Shown here one piece after another: positions 47,571-56,395 of a stretch of DNA of 64,000 nucleotides. The translations under genes were made by a program, and so were the position numbers. How positions within the stretch are numbered: the stretch's first letter is position 1; every line of letters begins with the position of its first letter. The notes below the pieces were generated by a model. The model had not been told where the DNA came from and ran no database searches. It saw only the letters and a list, made by a program, of their open reading frames with translations. The stretch is taken from NCBI RefSeq assembly GCF_003234265.2, contig NZ_CP126256.1:2294001-2358000 (forward strand), in the 5' to 3' direction. The stretch is from Curtobacterium sp. MCSS17_015 (lineage in GTDB: Bacteria; Actinomycetota; Actinomycetes; Actinomycetales; Microbacteriaceae).

Positions 47571-48671
47571 GGGGACCGGCTCCGCCAGGAGTTCGCGGAC
47601 GCGGGGGGCGACGCGGGTGCCGTACAGCTCGATCGAGCGCATCATGTCGGCGTGCGGCAGGCGTCCGGTCGCGTAACGCATGTCGAAGCGGGTGACCCCG
47701 AGGATCCGCATGTTCCGCGCGATCTTCCGCGCGACCGTCTCCGGCGACCCGACGTAGAGCGAGCCGCCCGCGGAGAGGCCGGCGCGGTAGCCGGCCTGGT
47801 CGAGGGGCGGCCAGCCGCGCTCCCGACCGAGCTGGTCAGTGACGGCCTTGTGGTACGGCCAGTAGCGCTCGGCTGCTTCCTCGTCGGTCTCGGCGACGAA
47901 CCCGGGCGAGTGCATCGCGATCGGCTGCTGCGGGAGCTCGAGCTGGTCGAGGGCCTGCCGGTAGAGCCGGGCGTAGGGGGCGAACTGCGCGGGCTGCCCG
48001 CCGATGATGGCGAGGAACAGCGGCATGCCGTAGGACGCGGCGCGGATCACGGACTGGGGTGACCCGCCCACGCCGATCCAGGTCGGGATCGGGCCGTGCT
48101 CGAGCTTCGGGAAGACGTCCTGCTCGACGAGCGAGGCGCGCTTGGTGCCCTGCCAGGTGACGGTGTCCCCGCCGCGGAGGGCGCTCCAGAGCTGCAGCTT
48201 CTCCTCGAACAGCACCTCGTAGTCCTGCAGGTCGAAGCCGAACAGCGGGAAGGACTCGGTGAAGGACCCGCGACCGAGGATGACCTCGGCGCGGCCGTTC
48301 GACAGCGCGTCGACCGTCGCGAACCGCTCGTAGACGCGGACCGGGTCGTCCGAGGACAGCACCGTGACCGCGGAGCCCATCCGGATGCGTCCGGTGCGGG
48401 CGGCGATCGCGGCGAGGACGACCTCGGGCGCGCTCACGGAGTAGTCGGCGCGGTGGTGCTCACCCACGCCGATGAAGTCGATGCCGACCTGGTCGGCGAG
48501 GACGGCCTCGTCGAGGAGGTCGCGCAGGGTCGCGGCGTGGGACTGCACGCCCCCGTCGGTGGTCTCGGTGACGTCGCCGAAGGTGTCGAGGCCGAGCTGC
48601 ACGGGGCCGACGCGGTCCGGTGCCGGGGGCGGGACGTCCGAGGGTCGACCGGTACCGAAGGCGTTGCTCAT
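47562..48671 (-). CDS. LLM-class flavin-dependent oxidoreductase (luciferase-like)
   Basis: 369 residues. GIDFIGVGEHHRADY is the luciferase-family signature (flavin/NADPH site), followed by IRMGSAVTVLSSDDPVRVYERF and GRAEVILGRGSFTESFPLFG. Requires FMNH2 or F420; no partner reductase adjacent. ATG 48671 follows CGGGAGGGTCCC. An operator-like palindrome covers its predicted transcription start. Divergent from an SDR gene. Confidence 0.9.
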   Translation of the reverse strand: MSNAFGTGRPSDVPPPAPDRVGPVQLGLDTFGDVTETTDGGVQSHAATLRDLLDEAVLADQVGIDFIGVGEHHRADYSVSAPEVVLAAIAARTGRIRMGSAVTVLSSDDPVRVYERFATVDALSNGRAEVILGRGSFTESFPLFGFDLQDYEVLFEEKLQLWSALRGGDTVTWQGTKRASLVEQDVFPKLEHGPIPTWIGVGGSPQSVIRAASYGMPLFLAIIGGQPAQFAPYARLYRQALDQLELPQQPIAMHSPGFVAETDEEAAERYWPYHKAVTDQLGRERGWPPLDQAGYRAGLSAGGSLYVGSPETVARKIARNMRILGVTRFDMRYATGRLPHADMMRSIELYGTRVAPRVRELLAEPVPVP

Positions 48672-48700
48672 GGGACCCTCCCGGATCTCGCAGTCAATCA

Positions 48701-48720
48701 ATGCGAACGCATGAAAACTA
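48701..48720 (-). promoter_or_regulatory. operator and -10 of the LLM oxidoreductase gene
   Basis: ATGCGAACGCAT (48701-48712; arms ATGCG/CGCAT) lies immediately downstream of a -10-like TAGTTT (48720-48715 on the minus strand), over the predicted start site. Occupancy would block initiation. The regulator is unknown; a TetR- or MarR-type protein would fit. Confidence 0.45.
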
Positions 48721-48759
48721 GCACGATCGGCCGGCGACCGCACCCCCAGCACCGCTGTG

Positions 48760-48772
48760 TACGGTCCACCCC
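48760..48772 (+). promoter_or_regulatory. -10 element for leaderless SDR transcript
   Basis: TACGGT at 48760-48765, 7 nt before ATG 48773; no ribosome site. Confidence 0.5.
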
Positions 48773-49690
48773 ATGGTGCAGCCCTCGACCCTCCCCGACC
48801 AGACCGGCCGTCGCATCGTCGTCACCGGGTCCAACAGCGGCACCGGCAAGGAGACCGCACGTCGACTGGCCGGGGCCGGCGCGAGCGTCGTCATCGCGGT
48901 CCGCACGGTGTCGAAGGGCGAGGACGCCGCCGCCGAGATCCGCCGTGAGCACCCGGACGCCGACCTCGAGGTCCGCGAGCTCGACCTCGCCGACCTGTCG
49001 AGCGTGCACCGCTTCGCCGAGGGCATCGTCGCCGACGACCGGCCGCTCGACGTCCTGGTCAACAACGCCGGCGTGATGGCGCCCCGGGAGCGCTTCGAGA
49101 CCGCCGACGGCTTCGAGCTGCAGTTCGGGACGAACCACCTCGGTCCGTTCGCACTCACGAACCTGCTCCTGCCGACCCTGCTGCGTGCCGAGGCACCCCG
49201 GGTGGCGACGATGTCGAGCATCGCCGCCGTGCCCGGCAAGATCCACTTCGGCGACCTGCAGTGGCAGACCGGCTACCAGCCGTGGCTCGCGTACGCCCAG
49301 TCGAAGCTCGCCGACCTGCTCCTCGGGCTGCACCTGCACCAGGTCGCCGTCACCCGCGACTGGCACCTGTCGTCCACGATCGCCCACCCCGGCTACACCC
49401 GGACGAACCTGCAGTCCGCCGGGCGGTCACTCGGCCGGGACCGCCCCGTGCAGTCGAGCGACCGCGCGCTGCCGTTCACGCAGGACGTCGAGCAGGGCAC
49501 CGAGCCGCTCCTCTACGCGGCGGTCGGTCGGAACGCCGCCTCGGGGGCCTACTACGGCCCGGCCGGGGCCTTCGGACTCACGGGCCCGACGACGCTCGCG
49601 TCGGTCCCCCGCTCGGCGCGCGGCGTCGACCTGGCCCGGTCGCTGTGGGCCGTGGCCGAGGACCTCACCGGGACCCGGCTGCCGGACTGA
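48773..49690 (+). CDS. short-chain dehydrogenase/reductase (SDR family)
   Basis: 305 residues. Rossmann motif [16 protein letters not shown] (TGxxxGxG, about 17-25), [10 protein letters not shown] (NNAG), catalytic YAQSK. The long form with [16 protein letters not shown] is the retinol-dehydrogenase-like group often divergently paired with oxidoreductases. Substrate unknown. Its 3' end overlaps the convergent NRDE gene by 26 bp. Confidence 0.92.
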   Translation: MVQPSTLPDQTGRRIVVTGSNSGTGKETARRLAGAGASVVIAVRTVSKGEDAAAEIRREHPDADLEVRELDLADLSSVHRFAEGIVADDRPLDVLVNNAGVMAPRERFETADGFELQFGTNHLGPFALTNLLLPTLLRAEAPRVATMSSIAAVPGKIHFGDLQWQTGYQPWLAYAQSKLADLLLGLHLHQVAVTRDWHLSSTIAHPGYTRTNLQSAGRSLGRDRPVQSSDRALPFTQDVEQGTEPLLYAAVGRNAASGAYYGPAGAFGLTGPTTLASVPRSARGVDLARSLWAVAEDLTGTRLPD

Positions 49691-50477
49691 CGTCCACCGG
49701 CGACACCGCACCACGCAGGACACCGGGCTCCGCGAGCCGGGTGTGCTGCAGGACCGTCCGGTCCGGACCGATCGCGGCGGCGACGATCGAGAGCGTCGCG
49801 AAGTGCCCCTCCGGCTCCACGGTGTCGCGCAGGATCGCGTCACGGTCGTCGGGGGCCAGCGCGGTCGACGCGTGCAGCACCCGGAACCAGGGTCCCCAGC
49901 CGTCGGAGTCGTCCCCACCGGCAGCGACGACACGGAGCTCGTCGGACGGTGTCGTGCCGGCCGGACCGGTCGGAGCCGGCACCGCACGGAAGACGTCGAG
50001 CCACCGACCGACCCGCGGGGCGGCCGGATCGTCGGGTTCGCCGTGCGTGACCATGTGCACACCCGGCCCGAGCGCCGTCGTCCGGACGGCGGTCCCGTCC
50101 CACGTGACGACCTCGGCCCCGTCAGCGGTGGCGCGGAGCAGGTTGAACGCCCGACTCGTCGGCCGCGCGCCGTCCGCGCCCGGCACCGCGTCGTCCACCA
50201 CCGCGTCGAGCGGCAGCGTGCCGCGGGTGGTCCAGGAGCCGTCCAGCCCGGGGGTCTCCTCCCACCGGTTGAGCACGACCGCCAGGCCGTTCCGGTCCGA
50301 GGCCGCGAGCCACGCGCCGCCCGCCTGCTGGTCCCGGACACCGACGACGCCGGGATCACGGTCCGGCCACCACGCCGCCGGCGGGTCCCACGGGCGGTCC
50401 GGCGACTCGTCCCGCAGCGCGAGCAGGGTGACGGGCCACTCGGCGCCGGGATCGACGCGGACGACGACGGTGCACAT
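49665..50477 (-). CDS. NRDE-family (TANGO2-like) protein
   Basis: 270 residues. Starts MCTVVV, with Cys2 as the putative N-terminal nucleophile, and has [14 protein letters not shown], corresponding to the NRDE motif (here LRDE). [19 protein letters not shown] is another family signature. Function unknown; eukaryotic TANGO2 relates to heme and lipid handling. ATG lies 7 nt after -10 CAGGAT (leaderless-like). Its 3' end is antisense to the SDR. Confidence 0.88.
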   Translation of the reverse strand: MCTVVVRVDPGAEWPVTLLALRDESPDRPWDPPAAWWPDRDPGVVGVRDQQAGGAWLAASDRNGLAVVLNRWEETPGLDGSWTTRGTLPLDAVVDDAVPGADGARPTSRAFNLLRATADGAEVVTWDGTAVRTTALGPGVHMVTHGEPDDPAAPRVGRWLDVFRAVPAPTGPAGTTPSDELRVVAAGGDDSDGWGPWFRVLHASTALAPDDRDAILRDTVEPEGHFATLSIVAAAIGPDRTVLQHTRLAEPGVLRGAVSPVDVSPAAGSR

Positions 50478-50539
50478 GGAGCCGATCCTGCCACCCGCCA
50501 CCGGCACCGCGCGGACGAGGCAGGTCCGGCCAGCCCGGG

Positions 50540-50552
50540 TAGCGTGAGCGCC
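50540..50552 (+). promoter_or_regulatory. -10 element for leaderless coaBC transcript
   Basis: TAGCGT at 50540-50545, 7 nt before GTG 50553. An alternative GTG at 50544 lies inside the hexamer, which argues for 50553 as the real start. Confidence 0.5.
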
Positions 50553-51911
50553 GTGAACGACGCAGCCCCGCAGACCGTCCGTCCCCGCACCGTCGTCGTC
50601 GGCATCACCGGCGGCATCGCCGCCTACAAGGCCGTCGGCGTCGTCCGCGACCTCGTCAAGCGCGGCCACGACGTACACGTGGTGCCGACCGAGGGCGCCC
50701 TCCGTTTCGTCGGGCTCCCCACCCTGGAGGCCCTCAGCCGCAACCCCGTCTCCACCAGCGTGTGGGACGACGTCGCCGAGGTCCGGCACGTCGCCCTCGG
50801 CCGCCGCGCCGACCTCGTCGTGATCGCCCCCGCCACCGCGGACAGCCTCGCCAAGATGGCCGCCGGACTCGCGGGCGACCTGCTCGGGACGACGCTCCTC
50901 GCCACCGAGGCACCGGTCGTCGTCGCCCCGGCCATGCACCCGCAGATGTGGGAGCACCCCGCCACGCGGGCCAACCTCGCGACCCTGCGGTCCAGGGGCG
51001 TGCACGTCGTCGGTCCCGTCGTCGGCGCGCTCACCGGCGACGACGCCGGGATCGGGCGGATGTCCGAGCCCGAGGACATCGTGCGCGCCGCCCTCGCCGT
51101 GCTCGACGAGACGGAGCGCACGGCGACGGCGGCCGGCACGGGCACGCACGGCGGTGCCGACACGGCCCGCTCCGCGGCGGGGACGACCGACGCTGCGGGT
51201 GCTGCCCCGGGCCTCCACACCGGTGCCCGCGGCGAGCAGGGCGACCTGGCCGGCGTCCGCGTCGTCGTCAGCGCGGGCGGGACCCGTGAACCCCTCGACC
51301 CGGTCCGCTTCGTCGGCAACCGGTCGAGTGGCCGGCAGGGCGTCGCGCTCGCCGCCGAAGCCGCACGCCGGGGTGCCGAGGTCACCCTCGTCGCGGCGAA
51401 CACCGACCCGGGTCTCACCGCGGACCTGCCGGTCGAGGTCGTCCGCGTGGGGTCGGCGCAGGAACTCGCCGCCGCGATGCACGCCGCCGCCGGCGAGGCC
51501 GACGTCCTGGTGATGACCGCCGCCGTCGCCGACTACCGCCCCGCCGAGGTGCTCGAGTCGAAGCTCAAGAAGGAGCAGCAGGGCGACCGGATGACGCTCG
51601 AGCTCGTGAAGAACCCGGACGTGCTCGCGGAACTCGTCGCCGCCCGTCGGGTCGGACAGGTCATCGTGGGCTTCGCCGCCGAGACCGAACCGGACCGGGC
51701 GGCGCGCATCGAGCTCGGCCGCGCCAAGATCACCCGGAAACCGGCCGACCTGCTCGTGGTGAACCACGTCGGGTGGTCCCACGGGTTCGAACGCGAGGAG
51801 AACGCCATCGAGGTCCTGGTGCCCGGCGGGGAGGTCGTGCGCGAGACCTCCGGGTCCAAGGCCCACGTGGCGACGGCCGTCCTCGACCTGGTCGCGACCG
51901 CGCTGACCTGA
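50553..51911 (+). CDS. coaBC: bifunctional phosphopantothenoylcysteine decarboxylase/synthase
   Basis: 452 residues. CoaC flavoprotein half (about 10-185): VVVGITGGIAAYKAVGVVRDL, then PATADSLAKMAAGLAGDLL, then PAMHPQMWEHPATRANLATL. CoaB half (about 235-450): VSAGGTREPLDPVRFVGNRS, then VMTAAVADYRP, then KITRKPADLLVVNHV. An Ala/Gly/Thr linker (about 190-230) joins them. Two steps of CoA synthesis. Confidence 0.95.
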   Translation: MNDAAPQTVRPRTVVVGITGGIAAYKAVGVVRDLVKRGHDVHVVPTEGALRFVGLPTLEALSRNPVSTSVWDDVAEVRHVALGRRADLVVIAPATADSLAKMAAGLAGDLLGTTLLATEAPVVVAPAMHPQMWEHPATRANLATLRSRGVHVVGPVVGALTGDDAGIGRMSEPEDIVRAALAVLDETERTATAAGTGTHGGADTARSAAGTTDAAGAAPGLHTGARGEQGDLAGVRVVVSAGGTREPLDPVRFVGNRSSGRQGVALAAEAARRGAEVTLVAANTDPGLTADLPVEVVRVGSAQELAAAMHAAAGEADVLVMTAAVADYRPAEVLESKLKKEQQGDRMTLELVKNPDVLAELVAARRVGQVIVGFAAETEPDRAARIELGRAKITRKPADLLVVNHVGWSHGFEREENAIEVLVPGGEVVRETSGSKAHVATAVLDLVATALT

Positions 51912-51995
51912 GCGCGGACGCCCGCTCCGTGGACCGGGTGTGACGGCTGACACCGAGCTGTGCGCGTGCGGGGGCGCGGCGGGCACGATGGAACG

Positions 51996-52397
51996 ATGCG
52001 ACGGCGGACCAGACGTGCACGACGAGCGACGAGGACCGCCGGTGCCCTCGCCCTCCTCCTCGGTGGCGCGGGCGTGACCCACTTCCTCCGGCCCCGCGGC
52101 TACGACCGCATCGTGCCGGACGCCCTGCCGCCCCGGACGACGACCTTGGCGTCCGGTGTCGCCGAACTCGGCATCGCCGCCGGGCTGCTCGTCCCGGCGA
52201 CCCGTCGCGGCGCCGGGTGGGCCGCGGCCGCCCTGTTCCTCGCCGTCTTCCCCGCGAACTGCAAGATGGCGGCCGACCTGCTCGAGAGCCCCCGGTCGAG
52301 CCGGGCGGGTCGCGTCGTCGCCGTCCTCCGTCTGCCACTGCAGGTGCCGCTCGTCGCCTGGGCCGTCCGCGTCGCGCGGCACGCGCCGCGCCGATGA
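51996..52397 (+). CDS. DoxX-like small membrane protein
   Basis: 133 residues, four hydrophobic helices. GVTHFLRPRGYDRIVPDALPPR and ELGIAAGLLVPATRR are DoxX/DoxD-family features; role unknown. Start ATG 51996 has a -10-like CACGAT six nt upstream. Overlaps the DUF2071 gene by 4 nt (ATGA). Confidence 0.8.
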   Translation: MRRRTRRARRATRTAGALALLLGGAGVTHFLRPRGYDRIVPDALPPRTTTLASGVAELGIAAGLLVPATRRGAGWAAAALFLAVFPANCKMAADLLESPRSSRAGRVVAVLRLPLQVPLVAWAVRVARHAPRR

Positions 52398-53218
52398 GCG
52401 ACGCCGAGGCGGCGCCACCGCCCGGACCGGGAGCGCCGCGGACGCGGGCGGCCGTGCCGCTGCGTCACCGCCCGGTGACCGTGCACGCCTGGGACGACAT
52501 CGTGTTCGCGCACTGGCGCTGCGAACCGGAGACGCTCGCCCGCCTGGTCCCCCGCGGCACCCGCCCGGACATCGTGGACGGCAGCGCCTGGGTCGGCCTC
52601 GTCGCGTACGTCTTCCGCGAGACCCGCGTCCCCCCGTTCCCGCCGTCGACCCGCCTCGGCTCGATGACCGAGGTCACGATCGAGGTCCTCACCGTCGACG
52701 ACGCCGGGCGCCGCGGCGTCGCCTACCTCACCGTGGACACCCCGAACGTGCCCGCGATCGTCGCCGCGCACGCCCTGCTCGGCGTGCCGTACACGTTCGC
52801 GTGGGCCCGGTCGCGACGACGCGGCGAGACCGTGAGCCACCGGTCCGTCCGGCGCCCCGGTCGCGTCCGGCACCCGATCCGCGCGGTCCGCCAGGCTCGG
52901 AGGGCTGGTCGGACGCCAGGCTCGTCCGGCGCCCGGCACGCGGCCTCGGTCCGCGCCGTGGCCGGGGAGGTCGACACCTCGCCCCTGGCCGCCGACCTCA
53001 CCACCCGCGCGGGCATCCACGCGAGGCTCCTGGCGCAGACGCTGTTCTGGCAGCGCCAGCACCCGCCGCTGACGGTCCGGTCCGCGCGGCTCGAACGGCT
53101 CGCGGGCGACCTGCCCGAGGTGGTCGGTCTGCCGGGACTGTTCGACCGCTCCCCGGACTCCGTGCTCGTGGTCGACGGCACCACGGTCCGCTACGCCTGG
53201 GGGGACGTGGTCAGATGA
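52394..53218 (+). CDS. YqjF/DUF2071-family protein
   Basis: 274 residues. HRPVTVHAWDDIVFAHWRCEPETL and VGLVAYVFRETRVPPF are clear DUF2071 (YqjF) features. An Arg-rich insertion (about 155-185) interrupts the middle. Function unknown; family is often stress-linked. ATG overlaps the DoxX stop, and its stop overlaps the DUF1810 start. Confidence 0.85.
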   Translation: MSDAEAAPPPGPGAPRTRAAVPLRHRPVTVHAWDDIVFAHWRCEPETLARLVPRGTRPDIVDGSAWVGLVAYVFRETRVPPFPPSTRLGSMTEVTIEVLTVDDAGRRGVAYLTVDTPNVPAIVAAHALLGVPYTFAWARSRRRGETVSHRSVRRPGRVRHPIRAVRQARRAGRTPGSSGARHAASVRAVAGEVDTSPLAADLTTRAGIHARLLAQTLFWQRQHPPLTVRSARLERLAGDLPEVVGLPGLFDRSPDSVLVVDGTTVRYAWGDVVR

Positions 53219-53649
53219 CCGGCGACGACCCGTTCGACCTCGGCCGGTTCGTGTCGGCGCAACAGGGTGTGCACGACACCGCGCTCGCCGAGCTCCGGGC
53301 CGGGCGGAAGCGCACGCACTGGATGTGGTTCGTCCTGCCCCAGGTCGCCGGGCTCGGGCGGAGCGCCACGGCGCAGCACTACGCGGTCACGGGGCTCCCC
53401 GAGGCCCGCGCGTACCTCGCGCACCCGGTGCTCGGACCTCGGCTCCGCGACGCCGCCGCCACCGTCCTCGACGCGCCGGCGCGCTCCGCCGAGGACCTGT
53501 TCGGCGGCATCGACGCCGTGAAGGCCAGGTCCTCGATGACCCTGTTCGCCCGCGCGGCGGACGACTCGGCACCGTTCCGGGCGGTCCTCGACCGGTGGTT
53601 CGCCGGCGACGAGGACCCGGAGACACTCCGCCTGCTCGGCCTCGACTGA
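53215..53649 (+). CDS. DUF1810-family protein
   Basis: 144 residues. FDLGRFVSAQQGVHDTALAELRAGRKRTHWMWFVLPQVAGLG is the family hallmark (quoted in parts: RKRTHWMWFVLPQ). ARAYLAHPVLGPRLRDA and DAVKARSSMTLFARA follow. Structural relatives bind calcium-like or nucleic-acid-like ligands, but no function is known. Third gene of a tightly overlapped operon. Confidence 0.88.
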   Translation: MTGDDPFDLGRFVSAQQGVHDTALAELRAGRKRTHWMWFVLPQVAGLGRSATAQHYAVTGLPEARAYLAHPVLGPRLRDAAATVLDAPARSAEDLFGGIDAVKARSSMTLFARAADDSAPFRAVLDRWFAGDEDPETLRLLGLD

Positions 53650-53717
53650 CGGCATCCGTCCGGTACCACATCAGGTACGGTGAGCGGGAACGCGTCACGA
53701 ATCCGGAAGGTCCTCGC

Positions 53718-54368
53718 ATGCCGGTCCCCAGCACCGCCCCGACCGAGCACAAGCTGCTCCGCGACACCGTCCGGCAGAAGATCCACGAGGCGATCATGGA
53801 CGGGACGCTCGAGCCCGGGGAACGACTGAACGACGACGAGCTCATCGCCTGGCTCGGCGTCTCGCGCACGCCGATCCGCGAAGCCCTCAGTCAGCTCGCC
53901 CGCGCCGGACTCATCGAGATGGCACCCAACCGGTACACCCGGGTGACGACCCCGGACCCGGCGGAGGTCGTCGAGGCCATGCAGACGCTCGGCGTGCTGT
54001 TCGGCGGCGTCGTGCGGCTGGCGGTCCCCCGACTGTCCGCGGCGGCGCGCAAGCGGATCCTGACGGCGCTCGACAAGACCATCGCCGAACTCGACGCGCA
54101 CGACGTCCCGGCCGTGAACCGCGACGCCCTCGGCGTGTTCGCCCTGTACGTGGCCGAGTGCGGCAACGAGAACCTGCAGCGCGTCTGTCAGGACACCATG
54201 GACGGACTCGCCTTCCGCCTGCGCCTGCCGGACCTCGACCAGCTCATCGACTGGGACCGGATGACCGAGGACTTCCGGCGCCTCCGGGCCGCCACGGCCG
54301 ACGGCGACAACGTCGCCGCCGAGCTCGCGACGGAGGCCATCCACATGCTCCCCGGCGAGAAGCGCTGA
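53718..54368 (+). CDS. GntR-family transcriptional regulator (FadR/FCD-type)
   Basis: 216 residues. wHTH (about 10-72): LLRDTVRQKIHEAIMDGTLEPGERLNDDE and SRTPIREALSQLARAGLIE are canonical. The C-terminal FCD-like helical ligand domain (about 80-210) is partly diverged. Senses a small acid in known cases. ATG 53718 follows GGAAGG. GTACC-ACATCA-GGTAC just upstream could be its operator. No catabolic gene is adjacent. Confidence 0.9.
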   Translation: MPVPSTAPTEHKLLRDTVRQKIHEAIMDGTLEPGERLNDDELIAWLGVSRTPIREALSQLARAGLIEMAPNRYTRVTTPDPAEVVEAMQTLGVLFGGVVRLAVPRLSAAARKRILTALDKTIAELDAHDVPAVNRDALGVFALYVAECGNENLQRVCQDTMDGLAFRLRLPDLDQLIDWDRMTEDFRRLRAATADGDNVAAELATEAIHMLPGEKR

Positions 54369-54407
54369 CCCGGTCCGCCGCGTTCGCCTGAACGTCCGTA
54401 CAGGAAA

Positions 54408-54526
54408 GTGCTCGATCCGGTCCGTCGAAGCGCGCGGGCCCGCCCACGGTCCACTCCGGACACCGCGGCCGGCCGCCCTCCTGTCCCCCGTTCGACCCGG
54501 TCCCCGCGACCGCTACGATCGAGCAC
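54408..54526 (+). promoter_or_regulatory. marR promoter region with 10-bp distant inverted repeat
   Basis: GTGCTCGATC (54408-54417) and GATCGAGCAC (54517-54526) are exact complements 99 nt apart. The second copy starts inside a -10-like TACGAT (54514-54519) upstream of the MarR start at 54555. A MarR dimer could bridge the two, or each may be a half-operator. Between them is only C-rich sequence. Confidence 0.4.
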
Positions 54527-54554
54527 ACCACCCGACCGACCCCGCGGAGCAGCC

Positions 54555-55010
54555 ATGACCGACCTCGACCCGGACCGCACCGAGGTCGCCGCACGACTCG
54601 CCGCGGCCGTCGGTCGGATCAACCGGCGGGCGCGCACCGACTCGGCGTCCCTCGGGTACGGGATCGTGTCCGCGCTCGCCTCGATCGTGCAGCACGGACC
54701 CCTGCGGCCCGGCGACCTGTCGCGGATCGAGGTGGTCACGAAGCCGACCATGACCCGCATCCTCACGGAGCTCGAGCAGCGCGGATTCATCGAGCGCGAA
54801 GCCGACCCCCGCGACGGCCGGGCCTTCATGGTGAGCGCGACCCCGGCTGGGGAGGACGCCGTCGACGCGGCCCGGTCGGAACGCACCGGCATCGTCGCCG
54901 GCCTCATCGCGGAGCTGTCCCCCGACGACGTCGCCGCGATCGCCCAGGCCCTCGACGCCCTGGAGCGCGTCGCGCAGAGCCCGACCGCCCGCGCGACCAC
55001 CGCCTCCTGA
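54555..55010 (+). CDS. MarR-family transcriptional regulator
   Basis: 151 residues. Winged-helix (about 45-105): LRPGDLSRIEVVTKPTMTRILTELEQRGFIEREADPRDGRAF. Short wing and terminal helices as in most MarR proteins. Ligand unknown. Starts ATG 54555, GGAG five nt upstream. The distant inverted repeat upstream suggests self-control. Confidence 0.9.
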   Translation: MTDLDPDRTEVAARLAAAVGRINRRARTDSASLGYGIVSALASIVQHGPLRPGDLSRIEVVTKPTMTRILTELEQRGFIEREADPRDGRAFMVSATPAGEDAVDAARSERTGIVAGLIAELSPDDVAAIAQALDALERVAQSPTARATTAS

Positions 55011-55376
55011 CCGTCACCGGGTCGTTACCGAACCGTTACCGCCCCGACGACCGGGTCCCTGGGCACCGTTGCTGACGGTGCGTCCAGGATGACGTGTCAT
55101 CGTGGCCGCTTCGCCCCGCGAGTGACCGAGCGTCACCGTGCCGAGGCGGAACGGACGGGCCCACACACCACCGTCCGGTCCTCCCCCGGCTCGCGGGTCC
55201 ACGCGACGACGCGGACGGCAGGGTCCCCACCCCGGCCGTCTCCCGGTGCCACCGAACGTCCCTGCGACCCTCGGCTGCACCGGTGTCCGGCGTGCGCTCC
55301 ACCCGCGCACCACCGACCGGACGCCCACCGTCGTCGATGAGGGCCCGCACCACGAGCCGGCCGACCCCCGGAAACC
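55011..55376 (+). promoter_or_regulatory. 366-nt regulatory gap before the secreted muralytic-like gene
   Basis: No gene. It begins with GTTAC-N6-GTTAC (55024-55039; GTAAC-N6-GTAAC on the other strand), a direct repeat like the known MtrA-binding motif that controls cell-wall hydrolases in actinobacteria. Next come the terminator at 55063 and a symmetric GATGAC-GT-GTCATC (55088-55101). The rest (about 55102-55376) is a long C-rich leader without a recognisable riboswitch. The ATG is preceded only by GGAAACC. Confidence 0.45.
55063..55081 (+). terminator. marR terminator hairpin
   Basis: GCACCGT-TGCTG-ACGGTGC, 7-bp stem, 53 nt after the stop. Confidence 0.6.
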
Positions 55377-56252
55377 ATGACCCGACCCACTCCCCGCACC
55401 AGCACCCCCGCGCCCGGCACCCGGCGCGCAGCCCTCGACACCCCGTCCCGTCGCATGCGTCGGACCCTCCGCAAGCACGGCGTCCTCCTCGCCGGCGGTG
55501 CGGCGGTCGTCGCGATCGCCGGCGGCGCCCTCACCGTGACGCAGCCGGCGCTCGGCGAAGCGCTCGGTGTCCCCAGCGCCTCCGCGACCCCCGGCCTGTC
55601 CGGCACCGACCTCGACCGGGCTCAGGCCGCCGCGACGATCGCCACCGCACGCTCCGTCGTGCAGGACGCCAACGCCAGCACCGACACCGCCAGGCTCGAG
55701 CAGCACATCGCCTCGCTGGCGGACTACGGCTCGTTGTCCGGTGCCGCGCTGACCGAGCGGATCGCCGCGACCGTCGACACCGCCCAGGACGTCGCGCAGG
55801 CGAGTGCCGACCGAGACCACCGGGACGCCGTCGAGCGGGCTGCCGCAGCGGAGCGGGCGTCCGACCGGGCTGCCGCGGCCGCGGCAGCCGCCGAACGGGC
55901 CGCCGCGGAACGAGCCGCCGCCGAGGCCCAGGCCCGGGCCAACACCCCGGCCGGCGCCAAGACGGTCGCTGCGTCGATGGCCGCGTCCCGGTTCGGCTGG
56001 GGCGCCGACCAGTTCCAGTGCCTCGACAGCCTGTGGACCAAGGAGTCCGGCTGGGACTACCAGGCGGTCAACCCGAACGGCGGCGCGACCGGCATCCCGC
56101 AGGCGCTCCCCGGATCGAAGATGGCCACGGTCGCCGCCGACTGGCAGACGAACGCCACGACACAGATCACCTGGGGCCTGCAGTACATCGACGCGTCCTA
56201 CGGCACCCCGTGCAGTGCGTGGTCGCACTCGCAGGCGGTCAACTGGTACTGA
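55377..56252 (+). CDS. secreted protein with C-terminal transglycosylase-like (APF) domain
   Basis: 291 residues. Basic N-terminus with SRRMRRTLRKHG and a hydrophobic segment (about 36-60) forming a signal anchor; Ala/Arg/Glu coiled coil (about 140-190); then AASRFGWGADQFQCLDSLWTKESGW, followed by NPNGGATGIPQALPGSKM and TQITWGLQYIDASYGTPCSAW. The end matches the lytic-transglycosylase-like domain of aggregation-promoting factors and Rpf-like proteins (catalytic Glu in TKESGW). Probably cleaves or binds peptidoglycan. Cysteines around Leu-Asp suggest one disulfide. Confidence 0.85.
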   Translation: MTRPTPRTSTPAPGTRRAALDTPSRRMRRTLRKHGVLLAGGAAVVAIAGGALTVTQPALGEALGVPSASATPGLSGTDLDRAQAAATIATARSVVQDANASTDTARLEQHIASLADYGSLSGAALTERIAATVDTAQDVAQASADRDHRDAVERAAAAERASDRAAAAAAAAERAAAERAAAEAQARANTPAGAKTVAASMAASRFGWGADQFQCLDSLWTKESGWDYQAVNPNGGATGIPQALPGSKMATVAADWQTNATTQITWGLQYIDASYGTPCSAWSHSQAVNWY

Positions 56253-56395
56253 CCCGTACCGGACCGCGGGGGTGAGCGGACGCGACGGGCCGGTGGCGGA
56301 CCTCCCGGCAGCAGGGAGCGACCGTCACGCCCGATCCGTGTCGTCCGGCCCCTTCCCAGCTGCGGCACGGGCCCGACGTACGGCAGGCTGGTCCC

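Noticed and set aside
51774-51794. A GGTTCGAAC-like string resembling a tRNA T-loop near 51782
   Set aside because: It lies in the coaBC coding region in a conserved stretch, and no acceptor, D or anticodon stems can be formed around it.
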